Shown here: in pieces, positions 51,880 through 59,481 of the stretch
How positions within the stretch are numbered: the stretch's first letter is position 1
Layout: each line of letters begins with the position of its first letter
NCBI RefSeq assembly: GCF_002222055.1
Contig: NZ_MUGS01000002.1
Coordinates: forward strand, 267,745-331,744
Direction: 5' to 3'
Source of the DNA: Flavobacterium araucananum
Lineage (GTDB): Bacteria > Bacteroidota > Bacteroidia > Flavobacteriales > Flavobacteriaceae
Length of the DNA stretch: 64,000 nt
The notes under the pieces: generated by a model
What the model saw: only the letters and a program-made list of their open reading frames with translations
Told to the model about the DNA's origin: nothing
The model's database searches: none
Translations under genes and position numbers: made by a program

Positions 51880-53415
51880 TTATAAACGCTTTTGAGTTTT
51901 TCCGGCATTGAATACAATAAAACTCATAAACGCCAAAAACCAGACGCCAATTCCTCCGTATAAAAGTATCATTTCGAAACCATGGGCAAGCGAAGCATGC
52001 AAAATTGATTGTGATGAATCTAATAAAGTTAATTGTGGAAAATCTTGATGAAGAGATGAAAAGTTTCCTGCCGCTACTTTTTCTGAAATAGAGTGCAATA
52101 CTTTTTTATCAACAGATCCGGAAAAAGCAGTATGGAGATACGAGAAAATACCTTCTGTCAGAATAAATCCCATCAAGGCAATATTTATTGATAAAGTAAT
52201 TAATCTGGCGCTCATGTCTATTCCTGAAGCCATACCGGAACGGTTTGACGAAACTGATCCCGTTGTTGTGTTGGTTACAGGTGTGTTGGTTAACCCTAAA
52301 CCAATTCCTGCCAGTAAAGATCCCGGAAGCATGGTGAGCCAACTCGCATTCTCTTCAATACTGCCATATCTCATCGCAATAAAACCAAGTCCTATTATAA
52401 ATAATCCTAACGGGATTACAACTCCTGAACGATATCGCACAGATAGGTATTCGGCAAAAGGAGGGATAATTAAAGTAGGCAATGTATAAGCAAGTAAAGA
52501 AAGACCAACAGTTACCACATCATATCCCAGACAGCTCTGAAAATAAATGGGCAAATAGATGATAAAGGGCCAAAAGCTAAAATTCATGCCAATAGATCCG
52601 AAAATAGCACCTGAAAAATTACGGATTTTGAATACCGAAAAATCAAACATCGGATAAGGATTTGTTCGTTCTATCCATACAAATAAAATGAAACTTATTA
52701 TTGCAATGCTTATGATAGCCAAAGCTTTAAGGCTTGTAAAACCAAGATCTGGTCCTTGCGTAATAAAATAGGTTAACCCAAATACAGCTGCAGATAAGGT
52801 AATCATACCCCAAATATCGACGTTTTTTGCATCAGAATCTTTAGATTCATCTACGTAACCGTAAACAAGAATTACTGCTAGAATTGTGATGGGTACGTGT
52901 ATTAAAAATACCCATTGCCAAGATAAAATAGCTATAATCGATCCGCCAATTATAGGACCAAATCCTAATCCTGTACCAAGAATAATTCCCCAGATGGCAA
53001 AGGCTTTGCTTCGTTCATTTCCTTCCTGAAACTGATGCGAAAGTGTCGCAATCTGACAAATTAGCATTGCTCCGCCGCTTATTCCCTGAAAAAATCGACT
53101 GATGATTAGTAAAGTTACATTTTGTGCCAAACCACAGATTAAAGAAGAGATACCAAATAAAATTAAAGTAATAATCAAAATACGTTTTCGGCCGTATCGA
53201 TCTGCCAGAGTTCCCGCAGCCATTAGCACAGTGGTACAACCTATTGTATAAATATTCATAATCCATTGCATATCTTTTAGATTCGCATGTAGTACTTTTT
53301 CAAGTGTTGGCAGGATTACAGGGACACTGGAGATCTCAAGTGAGAACATTAATGTAGCAAGGCAAATTGCAATTAGAACAATTGTGTTTTTGCTGGTATA
53401 AAATTTTTGTTTCAT
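51880..53415 (-). CDS. DHA2-family (14-helix) multidrug MFS exporter
   Basis: 511 residues, about 14 helices. LPTLEKVLHANLKDMQWIMNIYTIG and GTLADRYGRKRILIITLILFG are the DHA2 motifs. ISRFFQGISGGAMLICQIA and the motif C-like GIILGTGLGFGPIIGGSI indicate a drug/proton antiporter of the EmrB/QacA group. ATG at 53413-53415 is preferred; the frame extends 54 codons further but through the divergent promoter region. The AraC gene next door is the likely regulator. Confidence 0.9.
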   Translation of the reverse strand: MKQKFYTSKNTIVLIAICLATLMFSLEISSVPVILPTLEKVLHANLKDMQWIMNIYTIGCTTVLMAAGTLADRYGRKRILIITLILFGISSLICGLAQNVTLLIISRFFQGISGGAMLICQIATLSHQFQEGNERSKAFAIWGIILGTGLGFGPIIGGSIIAILSWQWVFLIHVPITILAVILVYGYVDESKDSDAKNVDIWGMITLSAAVFGLTYFITQGPDLGFTSLKALAIISIAIISFILFVWIERTNPYPMFDFSVFKIRNFSGAIFGSIGMNFSFWPFIIYLPIYFQSCLGYDVVTVGLSLLAYTLPTLIIPPFAEYLSVRYRSGVVIPLGLFIIGLGFIAMRYGSIEENASWLTMLPGSLLAGIGLGLTNTPVTNTTTGSVSSNRSGMASGIDMSARLITLSINIALMGFILTEGIFSYLHTAFSGSVDKKVLHSISEKVAAGNFSSLHQDFPQLTLLDSSQSILHASLAHGFEMILLYGGIGVWFLAFMSFIVFNAGKTQKRL

Positions 53416-53434
53416 TTTTTTATTCGGTTTTAAG

Positions 53435-53442
53435 CAAAAATA
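53435..53442 (-). promoter_or_regulatory. Possible -7 box of the DHA2 exporter gene
   Basis: Minus-strand TATTTTTG, matching TAnnTTTG, 20 bp upstream of the ATG. The nearest -33 TTG is 26 bp away, a little too far. Confidence 0.4.
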
Positions 53443-53487
53443 AACTGAATAATCTTTATTTTTCAGTACAATAAAAGTATAAAGAAG

Positions 53488-53495
53488 TACTTTTG
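53488..53495 (+). promoter_or_regulatory. Possible -7 box of the AraC gene
   Basis: TACTTTTG, a TAnnTTTG match, only 5 bp before the first ATG (53500). If used, the transcript would be leaderless or translation would begin at the second ATG (53515). Confidence 0.4.
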
Positions 53496-53499
53496 TAAT

Positions 53500-54339
53500 A
53501 TGAAAAAAGAGAATATGCACCAATCGATTGAGGTGATTTATAAAAAAGTCGACGATTGTTCGCTCGTAAATTCGCAACTTAGTTTTTTTCAGATGGTGTA
53601 TGTTATTTCAGGTAGCGGATTTCTTAGGATCAATGGTAATGCGATAACGTATTCAACAGGTAATTTGATGTTACTTACGCCAAATGACTTTCATACATTT
53701 GATATTACAACTCCAACAGAGTTTTTATTGGTAAAGCTTAATAGTGAGTATATAAAAGCGTATAAATCAAAAAGTATTGATCATATAGAATGTTTGTTGC
53801 ATTATGCATCGCATTTGTCAGGTTGTATCTTAAAACGAAAAGAGGATGAATTTTTGGTAAAATCAATATCAGAATCATTGATTTATGCTATCGATAATAA
53901 AGATATTTATGACGAAGATTTAATTACACATTATGTAAACGCTCTTATAGTAATTGCTGCGAGAAATATTGCGAAAATAAAGCCAACGGGAGTAAAAGAA
54001 AGTGCTGATAAAAGGATTTTGGAAATTATTAATTATATTCAGGCTAATATTTACGATCCTCAAAAAATTAAAATCTCGGTGATTGCAGATAGATTTGATA
54101 TATCGAATACTTATCTGGGAAGTTATTTTAAAAATCATTGTGGTGAAACAATTCAGTCATTTGTTTCAAATTATAAAATTCGATTGATAGAACACCGACT
54201 TCGTTTTAGTGACAGGAGAATAAATGAAATTGTCGATGAATTTGGTTTTTCTGACGAAAGCCATCTGAATAAATTTTTTAAGAAACACAAGGATATTAGC
54301 CTGACAGGATATAGAAAAGCTAAAGTTTTGCCTAATTGA
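53500..54339 (+). CDS. AraC-family transcriptional regulator
   Basis: 279 residues. An N-terminal cupin-like sensor (about 20-100, GSGFLRINGNAITYSTGNLMLLTPNDFHTF) is followed by a helical linker and the C-terminal double helix-turn-helix (about 175-275). The latter shows ISVIADRFDISNTYLGSYFKNHCGE and INEIVDEFGFSDESHLNKFFKKH. It is divergent from the DHA2 exporter with 84 bp between the starts, so it probably controls that gene. The effector is unknown. ATG at 53515 is an alternative start (see the -7 box). Confidence 0.92.
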   Translation: MKKENMHQSIEVIYKKVDDCSLVNSQLSFFQMVYVISGSGFLRINGNAITYSTGNLMLLTPNDFHTFDITTPTEFLLVKLNSEYIKAYKSKSIDHIECLLHYASHLSGCILKRKEDEFLVKSISESLIYAIDNKDIYDEDLITHYVNALIVIAARNIAKIKPTGVKESADKRILEIINYIQANIYDPQKIKISVIADRFDISNTYLGSYFKNHCGETIQSFVSNYKIRLIEHRLRFSDRRINEIVDEFGFSDESHLNKFFKKHKDISLTGYRKAKVLPN

Positions 54340-54374
54340 TAAATTCATAAAAGACAAAAATTGAAAAAGTTTAT

Positions 54375-54405
54375 GCCACTGATTAAAAAGATTATAAAGG
54401 ATTTC
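54375..54405. repeat. Truncated GCCACTGATTA-type repeat
   Basis: Starts GCCACTGATTAAAAAGATTA and stops after AAAGGATTTC, matching the left part of the 62-bp element at 5479. The right arm is missing. Confidence 0.5.
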
Positions 54406-54478
54406 TTCTGCGTCGCCCGTTTGGTGTAACTTTGATTTGCAAATTAAGGGAGGTTTAATTTTAAAATTAATTCAATAA

Positions 54479-54506
54479 AAAAGCCAAAGAGAGATCTTCG
54501 GCTTTT
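54479..54506 (-). terminator. Terminator of rpe
   Basis: AAAAGCC (54479-54485) pairs with GGCTTTT (54500-54506), with AGA/TCT inside. The minus-strand T run follows. Confidence 0.75.
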
Positions 54507-54527
54507 GTTTTCTATTTTGTTTAAAGC

Positions 54528-55190
54528 TTAAAAAGTAGTCAAAGCTTTTAATTCAGTAATTGTTTGAGTTGGATTTTCGGCTTTAAATACAAAGCTTCCT
54601 GCAACTAAAACATCAGCTCCGGCTTCTACCAATTGTTTCGCGTTTTTGCTTGTTACACCGCCGTCAATCTCAATTAATGTTGAAGCATTTTTGCGGGTAA
54701 TTAAAGCTTTTAGTTTTTCGACTTTGGCATAAGTGTTTTCGATGAACGATTGACCTCCAAAGCCCGGATTGACACTCATGATACAAACTAAGTCAATGTC
54801 GTTGATAACATCTTCCAGTAAGTCAATATTAGTATGTGGATTGATTGCTACTCCTGCTTTCATTCCTTCGGCCTTAATAGCCTGCAGTGTTCTGTGCAAA
54901 TGCGTACAAGCTTCATAATGTACGGTTAAGTTATTTGCGCCTAAATCTGCAAAAGTTTTAATATAGCGATCCGGGTCAACAATCATTAAATGCACATCGA
55001 TTGTTTTTTTGGCATGTCTTGAAATTGCTTCTAAAACGGGCATTCCAAAAGAGATATTAGGTACAAAAAGTCCATCCATAATATCAATATGAAACCAATC
55101 AGCCTGACTGTCGTTAATCATCTCGATATCACGTTGTAAATTGGCAAAATCAGCTGCAAGAACAGAAGGTGCAATAAGTGTATTCTTCAT
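54528..55190 (-). CDS. rpe: Ribulose-phosphate 3-epimerase
   Basis: 220 residues, TIM barrel. IAPSVLAADFANLQRDIE, FHIDIMDGLFVPNISFG (metal-binding His and Asp), IDVHLMIVDPDRYI, VCIMSVNPGFGGQSFIE and IEIDGGVTSKNAKQLVEAGADVLVAGSFVF are the family blocks. It interconverts ribulose 5-phosphate and xylulose 5-phosphate in the pentose phosphate pathway. It is a single gene with its own promoter and terminator. Confidence 0.97.
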   Translation of the reverse strand: MKNTLIAPSVLAADFANLQRDIEMINDSQADWFHIDIMDGLFVPNISFGMPVLEAISRHAKKTIDVHLMIVDPDRYIKTFADLGANNLTVHYEACTHLHRTLQAIKAEGMKAGVAINPHTNIDLLEDVINDIDLVCIMSVNPGFGGQSFIENTYAKVEKLKALITRKNASTLIEIDGGVTSKNAKQLVEAGADVLVAGSFVFKAENPTQTITELKALTTF

Positions 55191-55219
55191 TGTGTAGTTG
55201 TGTGTTGTTGTTTTTTTTG

Positions 55220-55248
55220 CAAAAGTAAGATTTTAGTTTCGTTTACAA
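55220..55248 (-). promoter_or_regulatory. Promoter of rpe
   Basis: On the minus strand a TTG (55246-55248) and TACTTTTG (55220-55227) are separated by 18 bp, matching the Flavobacterium consensus. The ATG is 30 bp downstream of the -7 box. Confidence 0.65.
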
Positions 55249-55380
55249 TGAAATTAAATTTCATTTTTGAACCATTTAGATATTAAGTTAATTAAGCTTT
55301 ATGTCTTTTACTAACTTATTTTTTTAGTTGATTAAGGGTTTTACTTTATGAAACTTAATTTCTTAATGGTTTAAAACAAA

Positions 55381-55411
55381 AATAAAAAACTCCGGTAATC
55401 AGCCGGAGTTT
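55381..55411 (-). terminator. Terminator of the primary sigma factor gene
   Basis: AAACTCCGG (55387-55395) pairs with CCGGAGTTT (55403-55411), and the minus-strand T run follows. It lies 130 bp past the sigma factor stop, so the transcript has a long 3' tail. Confidence 0.75.
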
Positions 55412-55541
55412 CAATCATCAATCAAAAAACGAACAGTCAATCAAACTGTTGTTTGCTATAATAACTAATATACGTAATTTCACAACAAATTCCAAATCCC
55501 AATATTTGGAATTTGGAATTTATATATTAGTTTTTGGGTGA

Positions 55542-56405
55542 TTACCCAAGGTAAGTTTTAAGAATTTTACTTCTTGAAGTATGTTTTAATCTACGGATTG
55601 CTTTTTCTTTAATCTGACGAACACGCTCACGAGTCAGGTCAAAAGTTTCTCCAATTTCTTCTAAAGTCATTGGGTGCTGATCGCCAAGACCAAAATACAA
55701 ACGAACAACATCAGCTTCTCTTGGAGTTAATGTTTCTAGCGAACGCTCAATTTCAGTACGCAATGATTCGTGAATTAACTCTCTGTCCGGGTTTGGAGAT
55801 TCTCCAGAACGTAAAACGTCATAAAGGTTAGAATCTTCTCCTTCAACAAGTGGAGCATCCATAGATAAGTGACGACCAGAGTTTTTCATAGACTCTTTTA
55901 CGTCATTTACAGTCATATCAAGTTCTTTTGCAATTTCTTCAGCAGAAGGTGGACGCTCATTAGATTGCTCTAATAAAGCATACATTTTGTTGATTTTATT
56001 GATAGAACCAATTTTGTTTAATGGTAAACGAACAATACGGGATTGTTCTGCCAAAGCCTGAAGGATCGATTGACGAATCCACCATACAGCATAAGAGATG
56101 AATTTGAAACCACGAGTTTCATCAAAACGTTGAGCCGCTTTAATTAAACCTAAGTTTCCTTCATTAATTAAATCCGGAAGAGTTAATCCTTGATTTTGAT
56201 ATTGTTTAGCAACCGATACAACGAAACGTAGGTTGGCTTTTGTTAATTTTTCTAAAGCTCTTTGATCACCAGCCTTTATTCTTTGTGCTAATTCTACCTC
56301 TTCATCAGCGGTAATTAGGTCAACTTTTCCAATTTCTTGTAGGTATTTGTCTAACGATGCAGTTTCACGATTTGTTACCTGCTTGGTGATTTTAAGTTGT
56401 CTCAT
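55542..56405 (-). CDS. rpoD: Primary RNA polymerase sigma factor (RpoD/SigA type)
   Basis: 287 residues, a sigma-70 factor without region 1.1. Region 1.2 is [25 protein letters not shown]. Region 2 is [56 protein letters not shown]. Region 3 follows, and region 4 has [27 protein letters not shown]. This short form is the housekeeping sigma factor of Bacteroidetes and reads the TTG/TAnnTTTG promoters noted elsewhere in the window. It is a lone gene. Confidence 0.96.
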   Translation of the reverse strand: MRQLKITKQVTNRETASLDKYLQEIGKVDLITADEEVELAQRIKAGDQRALEKLTKANLRFVVSVAKQYQNQGLTLPDLINEGNLGLIKAAQRFDETRGFKFISYAVWWIRQSILQALAEQSRIVRLPLNKIGSINKINKMYALLEQSNERPPSAEEIAKELDMTVNDVKESMKNSGRHLSMDAPLVEGEDSNLYDVLRSGESPNPDRELIHESLRTEIERSLETLTPREADVVRLYFGLGDQHPMTLEEIGETFDLTRERVRQIKEKAIRRLKHTSRSKILKTYLG

Positions 56406-56534
56406 GTTTTTTGTCTCCTCAATTTTTAAGTGTACAAGTAGTTATACGTAATGCAATACAAAAAGGTTACATTTTAGTAAAAAAAATTTTTTTTTAGTGC
56501 AAAATAAATCTGTTGTCTCACTTTTATTAGAGTC

Positions 56535-58262
56535 TTAATTAGCGGTAGAATCTTTGATTTCTATTATTTCCTTAATAAAAACTGGTTTTCCGGTCGCTGA
56601 AAATCCTTCCAGTATTATTTCGAATTTACCCGAAACATCTGATGCATAAAATGATATTTTCGAATCTTTATTACTTAAGTCAACTTTTGGCAGCCATAAT
56701 AACTGATGTCTGTAATCCGGAATTCTTGCGTTTTGATGGTTCGCATAATCAGGTTGAAAATATTCTTTTTTGGACTGAGGTCTTAATAATTCCGGTCTTG
56801 TTATAAAAGACCCTTTAAGTTTAGTTTCGAAATCTCCTTTTTTGGTAGTAAAGGCAACCAAACCATTAAAAGATTTTGATCCATAATAATAGATTCCTTT
56901 TACCACATTGACTTTATCAATGTTTTTGGAGTTATAAGCAAATAATTCAGTAAGATCCTCTATTATTAAACCGTCGACAACTATTAAGGCTGGTAATTCA
57001 GATTCGTAGTTAGGGTCGTAATCGTAAACATGAATAGAATAATTATTCTTGGTTTTTGTAAAATACGTACCCGCAATAACTTCTGTTATGGTTTCTTCGA
57101 TAGTATGAAATCTTGTAAAGGCGTCTAGTTTATATTCTTTTGATAAATTATTGTAGAAAGGAATAGTATCATTAGAAGATAACGTGCTGTCTTTTTTGAT
57201 GTTGTAATAAGCATTTTCGATCTGGCTCGAAATTAGCCTTTCTGAAATGTTTTGCCTGAATTCTGAGTTGAATTGAAAAGTTGGAAATGTCAGATTAGAG
57301 AAATCGATACCCTTTGGTTTATCAATTTCAATCGTGTAATCTTGTTTGTTATCCTCAATAATCTGAACAATTATATTCGAACCCGGATTAGATTTTTCCA
57401 AATTAAAAATAAACCGACCTTCAGCATCTGTTTTAGCCAACTTTAAAATATAATTTTTGCCTACTATAGAGAGGGCAATTTTTTTATTTTTAGTTTCTGC
57501 ATTAGTAGATGATATCTTTCCGGAGATTATTTCACCACGTAATTCAGGTAATATAAAATCGGTGTTTTTTATTTCGTTCTCAGAACTATTATTAAAATTG
57601 AGGGTTTCAAATTTTACTTTATTTTGAGATAAAAAGCCATCTGCTTTTTTTACAGAAAGCACATAATTGCCCTTGCTAAATTCATCAGAATTGGTATTGA
57701 CTTTCAATTCTATCAAATCTCTATTGGTATATGATTTGCTTTTTAAATCAAAAGAGATATTCTCATTCGACACAATTTCCAACAAATTAGATTCTTTTTG
57801 TAAAACAGTATTTGTTGGTTTTTCTTTATAAGGATTTACGATATAAAGGTAAATAGTAGCGTATTCCGCAGCTTTTTTATTCAGCATCCAGTTCGTATAC
57901 CCTATTATTTTATAACTTCCGGTTTCTAAGGTTGTTGGTATAAAAAAATCACTATTTGCAATACCGTTTTCAAGGAATAATTTATGCGTAAAAACGATCT
58001 TTTTATTACTGTCGATAAGTTGCAAATAGGCAATTTTACTATAATTTGATGCTGTGTTTGTTACTTTATTGGTGCAAAAAATCTTGTAGAATAAAGTTTC
58101 CCCGGTTAGATACGAATTAGAATTTGTACTGATATAAAGTGATTCATTTAGCTTTTTATCTATTTCATTCAGTTCTGTTATAGCATTGTTTTTTTGAGCA
58201 AATGAAATCTGCTGAAAACTAAGGGCTAAAGCTATGATTGTTATATATTTTAATCTATCCAA
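56535..58262 (-). CDS. TonB-plug-like exported protein of the DUF4249 cluster
   Basis: 575 residues. From a TTG at 58260-58262 the protein starts LDRLKYITIIALALSFQQISFAQ, a good signal peptide; it then overlaps the DUF4249 stop by 13 bp. The longer ATG start (58305-58307) places a basic tail before the signal and a 58-bp overlap, so I prefer the TTG. Repeated beta domains resembling MG2 segments cover about 45-330. A plug-like part near 420-500 has ELPALIVVDGLIIEDL and KNIDKVNVVKG, then SKSFNGLVAFTTKKG. It has no barrel. It likely works with the receptor two genes upstream. Confidence 0.75.
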   Translation of the reverse strand: MDRLKYITIIALALSFQQISFAQKNNAITELNEIDKKLNESLYISTNSNSYLTGETLFYKIFCTNKVTNTASNYSKIAYLQLIDSNKKIVFTHKLFLENGIANSDFFIPTTLETGSYKIIGYTNWMLNKKAAEYATIYLYIVNPYKEKPTNTVLQKESNLLEIVSNENISFDLKSKSYTNRDLIELKVNTNSDEFSKGNYVLSVKKADGFLSQNKVKFETLNFNNSSENEIKNTDFILPELRGEIISGKISSTNAETKNKKIALSIVGKNYILKLAKTDAEGRFIFNLEKSNPGSNIIVQIIEDNKQDYTIEIDKPKGIDFSNLTFPTFQFNSEFRQNISERLISSQIENAYYNIKKDSTLSSNDTIPFYNNLSKEYKLDAFTRFHTIEETITEVIAGTYFTKTKNNYSIHVYDYDPNYESELPALIVVDGLIIEDLTELFAYNSKNIDKVNVVKGIYYYGSKSFNGLVAFTTKKGDFETKLKGSFITRPELLRPQSKKEYFQPDYANHQNARIPDYRHQLLWLPKVDLSNKDSKISFYASDVSGKFEIILEGFSATGKPVFIKEIIEIKDSTAN

Positions 58263-59476
58263 AATGATGGTTTTATGTTTGATGAAAATGAAGTGCAATC
58301 TCCGCATTCTATAGGATACAATATGTAAGCGCCACTTTCGTCAGGAAAATAAGTTTTAGTTCCTGAACTAAGTAAATCTAAAATTAGATTGCCCTGACAA
58401 GCAGGTGATTGACCAAAGCAATAGGTGTATAAATAATTATCGGCTTCTGACTCCGGAATCGGAGCCGGACAATTATACTGATATTCCGGAATTGATTGTC
58501 CGGGAAGAATCTCTGTGAAATTAAAAAACAATCTTTTTTCTGAGTACGAAGACACTTCAAAAAAGCCAATTACTTTTTCTCCCGGATTGTCAACAGCTTG
58601 TATGTTTCCATAAAAAAAACCAGGCTGGGTTTGTGACAGAATACTACCGGTATTAGAGATCTCTTTTAAGGTTTCAGAAAAAGTATGAGCAGCAAGACTC
58701 TGAACGTATTGTTTTACCAATATGCTGTATCGGTTTCTTATAATAGGATCGTTGCTGCTAATGAATCTCACAGGAAAATCAGTCACTTTGTCTTCACTTA
58801 GCTGGTTGGTATTGGTTAAAATCAGATCGTTTGATTTTTGATTTAAGTAACAAATTCTGGCTTCTGTTGTTCTGTCTTCCAAAACAACTCGTCCTTTAGG
58901 ATTGGATCCGGGAGCAAAAAGAACAGGAACTGCTTTTTGATAATACCATTTAGGAGCAACTACTTTATATGTTTCTTCATATTCGTATCTGTAATATTTA
59001 GAGTTATTGGTAGGATCTGTACTGTTTACAGTAATCTCTACACCAAGAACACCATTTTTTGTAACCGCTTTGGACTCTAATTTATCAATTTGAGTTTGTT
59101 GGGGTAATTTTTCTGTAGTCGAAATATAGGATCGTCCATCTTTTGTACGAACATGCAATTGATATGATCTGTCCGGACTGGCCTGAAATTGTGTTAAAGA
59201 AACATATAATGCTCCGTTTTCCTGAAAATCATATTTATTACCACTATCATCTGTTACATAAACGACTGCTTTGCTTTCAAAAGTTGGTGTTTTTTCTTCG
59301 AGTTTATACGTTCTGGATAGTTTTATTTCCTGGTTTTTATATTGATTCGTGATCGTGGCTTCTATTACAATAGCATCTTCAAACCCATTGGTCTGATAGG
59401 TATATGGTGTGGTACAGCCAAATACTGAGGCAAGAATTATTGTTACAAGAAATCTATATAAGAAGATTTTTTTCAT
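58250..59476 (-). CDS. DUF4249-type lipoprotein
   Basis: 408 residues. The signal ends LASVFGC, giving a lipoprotein. The start of the mature part, YQTNGFEDAIVIEATITNQYKNQEIKLSRTYKLEEKTPTFESKAVVYVTDDSGNKYDF, is the family pattern. Several later beta strands follow, with a Cys-rich end (YPIECGDCTSF). Such proteins sit beside TonB receptors with STN domains in Bacteroidetes; they are thought to be surface lipoproteins, but their ligand is unknown. It lies 5 bp downstream of the receptor gene. Confidence 0.85.
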   Translation of the reverse strand: MKKIFLYRFLVTIILASVFGCTTPYTYQTNGFEDAIVIEATITNQYKNQEIKLSRTYKLEEKTPTFESKAVVYVTDDSGNKYDFQENGALYVSLTQFQASPDRSYQLHVRTKDGRSYISTTEKLPQQTQIDKLESKAVTKNGVLGVEITVNSTDPTNNSKYYRYEYEETYKVVAPKWYYQKAVPVLFAPGSNPKGRVVLEDRTTEARICYLNQKSNDLILTNTNQLSEDKVTDFPVRFISSNDPIIRNRYSILVKQYVQSLAAHTFSETLKEISNTGSILSQTQPGFFYGNIQAVDNPGEKVIGFFEVSSYSEKRLFFNFTEILPGQSIPEYQYNCPAPIPESEADNYLYTYCFGQSPACQGNLILDLLSSGTKTYFPDESGAYILYPIECGDCTSFSSNIKPSFWID

Positions 59477-59481
59477 AACGT

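Larger units (their letters stand above)
55191..55541. other. 351-bp intergenic region, rpe promoter and rpoD terminator
   Basis: It contains the rpe promoter (55220-55248) and the sigma factor terminator (55381-55411). The AT-rich sequence between about 55260 and 55380 and the A+T-rich stretch at 55412-55541 show no gene or known RNA. Confidence 0.6.
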
